From Candidatus Bathyarchaeota archaeon (GTDB lineage: Archaea > Thermoproteota > Bathyarchaeia > Bathyarchaeales > UBA233): a stretch of DNA of 22,709 nucleotides. Both the position numbers and the translations under genes were made by a program. Of this stretch, positions 16,074 to 21,332 are shown in pieces; positions within the stretch are counted from its first letter, which is position 1, and each line of letters opens with the position of its first letter. Location of the stretch: NCBI GenBank assembly GCA_007050895.1, contig SMYP01000026.1, forward strand, positions 1 through 22,709. Direction: 5' to 3'. A model generated the notes under the pieces. The model worked only from the letters and a program-made list of their open reading frames with translations, did not search any database and was not told where the DNA came from.

Positions 16074-17583
16074 TTGTTGCACCTGTCATTAGAAGACCTA
16101 TTTCCAGTTCACTTGTCTTATCGCGTTCTTTAATGGCAACTATTTTTCCTTCGTATATTACCGCTATTCTGTCGCTCAGAGATAGGACTTCGTCGAGGTC
16201 TGCAGATATCAACAGGATGGCGCAGCCTTTGTCTCTCATTTCTATGAGTTTCCTGCGTACGTATTCTGTTGCACCGATGTCTAATCCTCTTGTTGGTTGT
16301 GAAGCAATTATGAATTTTGGGTTTCTGCTGAATTCTCTTGCTACTACTACTTTTTGCTGAGTTCCTCCTGATAGGAATCTTACTAAGGTTTCTTTGTTTG
16401 GAGTTTGAATTGAATACTCTTTGATTAGTTCGTCTGCGAGTTCGACTTCTTTCTCAAGGTTTAATGTGTACCATTTTTCCGCGAATGGAGGCTTGTCTTG
16501 TCTTCCTAATATGAGGTTTTCTGAGACGGAGAAGTCCAAGACAAGACCTGTTTTTTGTCTGTCTTCGGGTATTATGGAAAGTCCTTTCTCTATTCTCTCA
16601 TGGACAGAGGCCCCTTCTATTGGCACTCCATTTAGGAGTATTCTGCCTTCATCGAGTTTTCTCAGGCCCATTAGGACTTCGATTAGCTCCGACTGTCCGT
16701 TTCCTTCTATGCCTGCAATTCCAAGGATTTCGGATTCATGAATCTCAAATGTAACCGATCTCAATCCCATCATTTTGCGCTTGTCGAAGGCCTTCAGTCC
16801 TTTAGCTTGCAAAACTACTTTTTCGGTGCGGAGGCGGTTTTCACTGAAGATTCTGGGAATTTCTCGTCCTACCATCATCTTTGTCAGTTCTTCCATGTCC
16901 GTGCTATTTTTATCTACTGTTCCAACAAGCCTACCTCTTTTCAACACGGTGATCCTGTCGCTTATCGTGCAGACTTCCTTAAGTTTATGAGAAATGAATA
17001 CGACAGATTTTCCTTGTTGTTTGAGTGCCATTATTGCCTTAAAGAGACCGTCGACTTCTTGAGGAGTCAGGACCGATGTGGGTTCGTCGAGAATTAGTAT
17101 TTCAGCTCCTCTAAAAAGTGCCTTTAGAATTTCCACCCTTTGCTGCACTCCGACTGGGAGAGTGTTGACATTAGCTTCAGGGTCAACTTCTAAACCATAT
17201 TTATTGGAAAGCTTGTTTATGTTTTTGTTGGCCTTTGTTGAGTTGAACACGAACATATATTTTTTGGGTTCACTACCCAATACTATGTTCTCGGCAACCG
17301 TCAACGACGGAACGAGCATGAAATGTTGATGTACCATTCCTATGCCAAGGTTTATGGCTTTAGCAGGATTATCGATTTTGACTTCTTTTCCTTTGACGAA
17401 GATCTGTCCTGCATCTGGTTTGTAAAGGCCGTAAAGAATGCTCATCAGAACGGTCTTGCCGGCTCCATTCTCTCCGAGTAGACTGTGAACCTCGCCTTCT
17501 TTAACATCGAAATTTATTCCATCATTTGCCAGTGTGCCAGGGAAAGCCTTGGTAATATTAACCATTTTGAAGGCGGTGCCCAT
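16066..17583 (-). CDS. Nucleoside/simple-sugar ABC importer ATP-binding protein, two NBDs (NupO-like)
   Basis: 505 residues from the ATG at 17583; a second ATG at 17565 (MVNITKAFPG) is possible, and neither has a clear SD. It powers the importer. NBD1: Walker A GENGAGKT (37-44), Q-loop HQHFMLV, signature LPVGVQQR, Walker B ILILDEPT (162-169), H199. NBD2: Walker A is GIEGNGQS (291-298), with glutamine in place of lysine; signature LSGGTQQK is intact; the Walker B end is SQPT in place of DEPT; and the switch histidine is replaced (ISADLDE). This asymmetric pattern, with one degenerate site, is usual for NupO and related sugar-type ATPases rather than a defect here. Its end overlaps permease 1. 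A T-rich tract separates it from the binding protein gene. Confidence 0.95.
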   Translation of the reverse strand: MGTAFKMVNITKAFPGTLANDGINFDVKEGEVHSLLGENGAGKTVLMSILYGLYKPDAGQIFVKGKEVKIDNPAKAINLGIGMVHQHFMLVPSLTVAENIVLGSEPKKYMFVFNSTKANKNINKLSNKYGLEVDPEANVNTLPVGVQQRVEILKALFRGAEILILDEPTSVLTPQEVDGLFKAIMALKQQGKSVVFISHKLKEVCTISDRITVLKRGRLVGTVDKNSTDMEELTKMMVGREIPRIFSENRLRTEKVVLQAKGLKAFDKRKMMGLRSVTFEIHESEILGIAGIEGNGQSELIEVLMGLRKLDEGRILLNGVPIEGASVHERIEKGLSIIPEDRQKTGLVLDFSVSENLILGRQDKPPFAEKWYTLNLEKEVELADELIKEYSIQTPNKETLVRFLSGGTQQKVVVAREFSRNPKFIIASQPTRGLDIGATEYVRRKLIEMRDKGCAILLISADLDEVLSLSDRIAVIYEGKIVAIKERDKTSELEIGLLMTGATND

Positions 17584-17585
17584 AG

Positions 17586-17603
17586 AAAAAAAGAGGAGAG
17601 GAA
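17586..17603 (-). terminator. Pyrimidine/T7 tract between binding protein and ATPase genes
   Basis: On the transcribed strand CCTCTCCTCTTTTTTT lies between the binding-protein stop (17621) and the ATPase ATG (17583). It looks like an archaeal intrinsic terminator placed inside the operon, and could lower downstream expression relative to the binding protein. It also replaces any SD for the ATPase. Confidence 0.4.
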
Positions 17604-17620
17604 CTCAAGTTAAATCTTTC

Positions 17621-18664
17621 CTATGTGTATCCTGATGGCACGGTGATTGTTCCTGCTATGATTCCAGCATTGGCCTCAGTAAGTTTTGTCACTACATCTT
17701 CTGGCAAATCGCCTTCGGTGAAATCGAAAGTGTCTTCCCAAAAGCTCTCTTCGTCTGGAAGTCTACTGCATCCAGTCCATTTCTCCGCTAATCCTCCGGA
17801 ATAGAATCCTCCCTCGAACTCGCCGTTTATTGCGTCCTCTATCATTTTGTAGACTGCCACGTCGACTCTCTTGGTTGCACTGGCTACGATTTCTGGGTAT
17901 AGGTAATCTTGGCAAGAGTCAACGCCGAAGCCCATTATTCCGTTCTCGTGAACTGCTTCAAGTGTTCCGAGGCCGCTTTTTCCTGCAGCTGCAAATATTC
18001 CATCAGCTCCCAATTCTATTAGAGATTCTGCAAGTTCTTTGCCTTTTGTTGGGTCGCCCCAACCCCCTACGAACACTGGATCGAGGACAGTGGCAGATGG
18101 ATTAGCCCATTCAACGCCTGCCTTGTAGCCTACGTAGAAGTCCCTAATTAAATCTATGTCCTGTCCTCCGACGAAGCCAACTTTGTTGTTCTCCGTAATC
18201 CCAGTGAACATTCCAGCAATCACCCCAGTGAGAAAGGAACCTTCGTTTGCTCTGAAAGTTAAGGATGCAACGTTTGGCATGTCGAGCACCATGTCAACGA
18301 GGGCGAAGTTTTGGTTTGGATAGGCTTGGGCTGTCTTGTTAAGCGCGTCTACTTGATCGAAGCCAATACAAATGACTAGTGCGTATTCTCCAGTTTTAGC
18401 AAAGTTGGTTTGGAAGCCTTCATATTCTGATATAGCCTTCGGTTCTGCAATAGAGAATTCTATGCCGAGTTCGTCCTTCGCGCGTAATGCACCTGCATAG
18501 GCGATGTCATTGAAGGATTTGTCTCCTAGACCGCCGGTTCCCAAGATTAGGCCTATTTTGTTGGAGGCAGGAGCCGCGGGCGTGTAGAAAAATGCGAACC
18601 ACGCCGCTCCAACAATTACGACTATCAGTATCACCGCAAGCACACCTGCATAAAGCTTGTTCAT
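17621..18664 (-). CDS. BMP-family substrate-binding protein of the nucleoside ABC importer
   Basis: 347 residues from the ATG at 18664, chosen because GAGGGGG lies just upstream; an ATG at 18715 would add 17 basic residues before the signal and sits upstream of the likely transcription start. It is the extracytoplasmic receptor that captures the substrate, probably a nucleoside as for BMP/PnrA proteins. A hydrophobic N-terminal segment (LYAGVLAVILIVVIVGAAW, about 4-22) acts as signal or membrane anchor; there is no lipobox cysteine, unlike bacterial BmpA lipoproteins. The mature part starts KIGLILGTGGLGDKSFNDIA, the family hallmark, and continues with ICIGFDQ, NKVGFVGGQDIDLIRDFYVGY and GIFAAAGKSGLG, and a late VDSCQDY. 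A proline/alanine linker (TPAAPAS) joins anchor and domain. It is the first gene of the operon, as expected for a highly expressed receptor. Confidence 0.95.
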   Translation of the reverse strand: MNKLYAGVLAVILIVVIVGAAWFAFFYTPAAPASNKIGLILGTGGLGDKSFNDIAYAGALRAKDELGIEFSIAEPKAISEYEGFQTNFAKTGEYALVICIGFDQVDALNKTAQAYPNQNFALVDMVLDMPNVASLTFRANEGSFLTGVIAGMFTGITENNKVGFVGGQDIDLIRDFYVGYKAGVEWANPSATVLDPVFVGGWGDPTKGKELAESLIELGADGIFAAAGKSGLGTLEAVHENGIMGFGVDSCQDYLYPEIVASATKRVDVAVYKMIEDAINGEFEGGFYSGGLAEKWTGCSRLPDEESFWEDTFDFTEGDLPEDVVTKLTEANAGIIAGTITVPSGYT

Positions 18665-18669
18665 TGAAA

Positions 18670-18706
18670 CCCCCTCAAGCCTCATATTGTATGTTTTGCT
18701 TTTAAG
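18670..18706 (-). promoter_or_regulatory. Promoter and SD of the importer operon
   Basis: CTTAAAAGC, centred near 18702, is TATA-like. A start site 24-26 nt downstream, near 18677, would give a leader of about 13 nt holding GAGGGGG (18676-18670) before the ATG at 18664. The three elements agree with each other. Confidence 0.5.
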
Positions 18707-18731
18707 GCTTTTCAAGTATTCTCAAAATGTG

Positions 18732-18741
18732 AAAAAAGAGA
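18732..18741 (-). terminator. T-tract after the small conserved gene
   Basis: TCTCTTTTTTCAC on the transcribed strand, about 25 nt after the stop at 18764 and upstream of the importer promoter. It would insulate the two units. Confidence 0.45.
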
Positions 18742-18763
18742 TAACAGACAGGCATAATTGAGA

Positions 18764-19027
18764 TTACACATCTCCGGATTCTTTAATTTTTGAATCTTCG
18801 TAAGGAGCTGCGATTCTTCTGTAGTATTCAAGTTTGATACATTCCAAGACCCCGATAGCCTTGTTAATATGAAAGTATCGAAGAGGATAGATCTCTTTCA
18901 GCATTTTTGTAACAACATAGTTGAATTCGCCGTCAATTTCCTCTGGCGGCAATACTTTAAGTATCTTTACTAGTTCCTCCAAAACCTTTTCGTATTTTAT
19001 TCTATTCTTCACTTTTATGTAAGGCAA
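18764..19027 (-). CDS. Small conserved protein with a PYEDxKIxxxGDV ending
   Basis: 87 residues from a TTG at 19027 ([16 protein letters not shown]). AAGGAG lies nine bases upstream of this TTG, while the longer reading from a TTG at 19054 has no SD. It is small, soluble and mostly helical. The pattern PYIK...NR.KY near the start, [12 protein letters not shown] in the middle, [23 protein letters not shown] and the end KIKESGDV match a small family I recall in archaea, bacteria and phages (possibly DUF6899; the number is from memory). No function is known to me. It sits alone upstream of the importer operon, separated by a T-tract, and faces the 480-nt gap on its other side. Confidence 0.65.
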   Translation of the reverse strand: MPYIKVKNRIKYEKVLEELVKILKVLPPEEIDGEFNYVVTKMLKEIYPLRYFHINKAIGVLECIKLEYYRRIAAPYEDSKIKESGDV

Positions 19028-19054
19028 TAATCTTCTCTCCTTATGATTACTCAA

Positions 19055-19469
19055 TGAACAATTTTCATATATTTGTTTATTTATGATAAAGCAGTTTCTT
19101 TCGGAATGGTACTAGTCTTAAATAACTAGAACAAATCGACAGAATTATCACAAAAAAAGCAATATTATTTTGGTTTTGAGGAAAGAAAGTGCATCGACCA
19201 ATATTATAATGTCAAATGTATCGGACTGCTGATCCTAAACTATGTAGTTTGCGAAAATGTGTACAATCCCAGTTGAAAACTTGTATGTAAAAACTAGAGG
19301 CGCTGCTTTCACGGAAAATTCCCTGATTTGGAAGAGAGAAGGACAGTGTATTGCATCAGCTTTTCTCCTTATCTTTCTCAGTCATTGACCCTCAAGCAGA
19401 AGAAGTTCATCTTTACTTGTCAGTAACGTTTTGGCGAGTTTTTATAATTATTGAATAATAATGAATTGT
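19055..19469. other. Gap of about 415 nt upstream of the exporter operon
   Basis: No tRNA-like or recognised RNA is visible. One 43-codon ORF runs from an ATG at 19257 to 19388 (+), without an SD and with no family resemblance; I do not call it a gene. A 14-bp perfect inverted repeat (AAACTA TG TAGTTT) lies at 19237-19250. The stretch is AT-rich and probably holds the promoter of the minus-strand small gene and upstream control sequences of the plus-strand operon. Confidence 0.4.
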
Positions 19470-19498
19470 AAAGTACTTTGCAATGCAAAGCTTTATAA
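19470..19498 (+). promoter_or_regulatory. Nested palindromes over a TATA box: probable operator of the exporter operon
   Basis: Within 29 bases lie four perfect palindromes: AAAGTACTTT (19470-19479), CTTTGCA-A-TGCAAAG (19476-19490), AAAGCTTT (19487-19494) and TTATAA (19493-19498). The last is part of CTTTATAAG, a good TATA box; a start site near 19517-19522 would fit translation from the ATG at 19534. A repressor bound here would block TBP/TFB. The operon's own winged-helix protein (20153-20506) is the obvious candidate. The palindromes are directly visible; their role is inferred. Confidence 0.55.
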
Positions 19499-19533
19499 GT
19501 TGCAAACTAATTTACATAGTTGTGGCGAAGAAA

Positions 19534-20163
19534 ATGACAGAGGAACCAAACCTAAAAGAAATCGAAAGAAAAGCATACATGTCTTATCATCAAGACGGCT
19601 TGCTAGACGTATTTGCTGGTCTATATATTCTAGGATTCGGCTTTGGAATAATAATGGACGTACTCTGGGAATTCGGCTTTGGAATAATAATGCCCGCCAT
19701 TCTCATAGCAACGGCATTGCCAATATGGATTGCAGTAAAAAGAAAAATTACAATGCCCCGCATAGGCTATGTAAACTTCGGAACCCGCGGCGCGAACAAA
19801 CTTTCCGCAGTTTTCATAGGAACGATAGTTGCTGGCTTAGGAGCTTTCTTTGCTTTCACTCTTGCTACCTTTCAAGGCGAATCACGCCAGTGGCTGGACC
19901 TAATCGTTCAAAATGGAATGCTCATCGTGGGCTTCGGAACTTTGGTTGTTTGCACCCTCTTCGGATATACGATGGGATTAAAGCGACTCTACGCATATGG
20001 CTTGCTGTCATTTATTGTTCTTGCGCTTGGACATTTCATGGGTATCTTCTTTGCATACATACTGATGGCATTGGGAACCACGGTAATGGCAGTGGGTTTT
20101 GCTCTGCTGATCAGTTTCGTAAAGAAATATCCTGTGAAAGGTGACAAGGCAATTGCCGAATAG
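19534..20163 (+). CDS. Six-helix membrane protein of the regulator/exporter operon
   Basis: 209 residues from the ATG at 19534. In-frame GTG at 19522 and an ATG at 19483 exist, but the latter overlaps the TATA box. I do not recognise a named family. The N-terminus is hydrophilic (TEEPNLKEIERKAYMSYHQDGLLDV), followed by about six hydrophobic segments (24-41, 44-66, 90-112, 124-148, 152-172, 175-196) and a short basic tail. The YHQDGLLDVFAGL entry into the first helix resembles a motif of other archaeal membrane proteins found with HTH regulators. FGFGIIM occurs twice (35-41 and 47-53), encoded by a 22-bp perfect repeat. The regulator's start lies within its last codons, so the two are coupled. 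A sensor or accessory role in the exporter is possible but unproven. Confidence 0.75.
   Translation: MTEEPNLKEIERKAYMSYHQDGLLDVFAGLYILGFGFGIIMDVLWEFGFGIIMPAILIATALPIWIAVKRKITMPRIGYVNFGTRGANKLSAVFIGTIVAGLGAFFAFTLATFQGESRQWLDLIVQNGMLIVGFGTLVVCTLFGYTMGLKRLYAYGLLSFIVLALGHFMGIFFAYILMALGTTVMAVGFALLISFVKKYPVKGDKAIAE
19635..19692 (+). repeat. 22-bp perfect direct repeat with 36-nt period, in frame
   Basis: The copies lie at 19635-19656 and 19671-19692 (each starts ATTCGGCTTTGG and ends AATAATAATG). They are spaced 14 nt apart with a period of exactly 12 codons, and both encode FGFGIIM. Even synonymous positions are identical, which points to a recent duplication or conversion rather than protein-level constraint. 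Confidence 0.9.
20137..20144 (+). promoter_or_regulatory. Ribosome binding site deciding a TTG start for the regulator
   Basis: AAAGGTGA inside the end of the membrane protein gene lies eight bases before the TTG at 20153. It overlaps the competing GTG at 20141, making that start unlikely. Confidence 0.6.
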
Positions 20164-20506
20164 CGGCGCTAGCATCCAAGACATAGACAGATTAATACAT
20201 GAACCAAGTAGGCTAATGATAATGGCTCAGCTCTACGTTGTTCAAAGCGCAGACTTCCTATTTCTTCAAAACCAAACAGGCATGACTCCAGGCAATCTTT
20301 CAGCTCACCTGAGCAAATTGGAAGACGCAGGTTACGTTGAGGTAACTAAAGACTTCATCGAAAAAAAACCCCATACAGCACTTGCTTTAACAAAAAAAGG
20401 ACGCGCCGCTTTTAAAGAGTACAGAAAAAAAATGAAACAAGTATTTAACGATCTCCCAAAAGAGAAGACCGCTTTTCAAAAGAACATAAGCGGAGAAAAT
20501 AAATGA
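20153..20506 (+). CDS. Winged-helix transcriptional regulator (HTH_34/MarR-ArsR-like)
   Basis: 117 residues from a TTG at 20153, placed by the AAAGGTGA site; it overlaps the upstream stop by 11 nt. The domain begins IQDIDRLIHEPSRLMIMAQL, a typical opening of archaeal HTH_34 regulators. The recognition helix follows in QTGMTPGNLSAHLSKLEDAGYV (about 41-62), and then the wing (EVTKDFIEKKPHTALALTKKGR). The C-terminal helix (AAFKEYRKKMKQVFNDL) is likely the dimer interface. There is no ligand domain and no metal-binding cysteine cluster. Such single-domain dimers usually repress their own operon; palindromes at 19470-19498 are the probable site. It stands between the membrane protein and the ABC genes, which suggests it controls exporter expression in response to an unknown signal. 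Confidence 0.88.
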   Translation: MPNSGASIQDIDRLIHEPSRLMIMAQLYVVQSADFLFLQNQTGMTPGNLSAHLSKLEDAGYVEVTKDFIEKKPHTALALTKKGRAAFKEYRKKMKQVFNDLPKEKTAFQKNISGENK

Positions 20507-20543
20507 AAAACACTTTGCCACAAAATTATAGGTGTAATTAATC

Positions 20544-21332
20544 ATGAAAGCTATCATTAGAACAAATAAATTGTCAAAGCATTATGGAAAAGGGAACATG
20601 ATAAAAGCGGTAGATGAGATTTCCTTGGACGTGTACGAAGGCGAGACTTTTGGCTTGCTTGGGCCCAATGGAGCGGGCAAAACCACGACCGTTAGGATGC
20701 TAAATTGCATTATCAAGCCTACCGGTGGAACAGCAAACGTACACGGATTTGATATTCTTAAGGATGAAATAAAAGTAAAACGAGTTACTGGGTTACTCGC
20801 CGAATCACCCGGACTATATGAGAAACTAAGCGCATACGAGTTCCTAGAATTCATAGGGTCTCTTTATGATGTTTCAGAGGACATACTGCCGAAAAGAATT
20901 GAAGATTTACTTAAATTATTCAATCTCTATGATAAACGCGACTATCTACTCGAAGGTTTTAGTCGTGGCATGAAACAGAAAATCCTGATTGCGGCAGCCA
21001 TTATTCATGATCCGCCTATTCTCTTTCTGGATGAACCTACGTCTACTCTTGATCCGCGTGCAGCTCTTATGGTTAAAGATTTAATCAAAACGTTGGCTGA
21101 AAACGCGAATAAAACTATCTTCATTTGCAGTCATATTCTTCCCATAGTGGAAGAATTATGTGATCGTGTCGGTATCATCAACGAAGGCAAACTTGTTGCT
21201 GTAGGGACAATAGATGAAATTATAGCAAAAACAAGCGCTAAGACTCTGGAAGACGCATTCATCGCTTTAACAGGCGGAGTTGAAGAAAAAGAACTTCTAT
21301 CGTGGAGGAACCAAAAAAATGCCACTTCCTAA
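20544..21332 (+). CDS. ABC-2 type exporter ATP-binding protein
   Basis: 262 residues from the ATG at 20544; AGGTG lies about ten bases upstream. It drives an export-type ABC transporter. Visible motifs are Walker A GPNGAGKT (40-47), the Q-loop region LLAESPGLYEKLS with E87 in place of glutamine, signature FSRGMKQK (139-146), Walker B ILFLDEPTSTLD (159-170) and switch histidine H197 in FICSHI. The order and the short C-terminal segment (after GTIDEIIAKT) fit the CcmA/NatA-like group paired with ABC-2 permeases; substrates of that group range from drugs and peptides to Na+. It is 37 nt after the regulator and overlaps the permease start by 14 nt. The substrate is unknown. Confidence 0.94.
   Translation: MKAIIRTNKLSKHYGKGNMIKAVDEISLDVYEGETFGLLGPNGAGKTTTVRMLNCIIKPTGGTANVHGFDILKDEIKVKRVTGLLAESPGLYEKLSAYEFLEFIGSLYDVSEDILPKRIEDLLKLFNLYDKRDYLLEGFSRGMKQKILIAAAIIHDPPILFLDEPTSTLDPRAALMVKDLIKTLAENANKTIFICSHILPIVEELCDRVGIINEGKLVAVGTIDEIIAKTSAKTLEDAFIALTGGVEEKELLSWRNQKNATS

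Noticed and set aside
16066..17583. Degenerate second nucleotide-binding domain in the importer ATPase as a possible inactivating mutation
   Set aside because: The GNGQS and SQPT changes are normal for this two-domain sugar/nucleoside importer ATPase family.
19257..19388. 43-codon ORF in the gap before the exporter operon
   Set aside because: No SD, no family resemblance, and the length is expected by chance in AT-rich DNA; recorded only in the gap description.
19461..20144. 227-codon plus-strand frame overlapping the six-helix membrane protein
   Set aside because: It lies in another frame of that gene, is rich in Arg, Ser, His and Cys without domain structure, and begins inside the palindromes. 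The hydropathy, SD coupling and TATA placement support the other frame.
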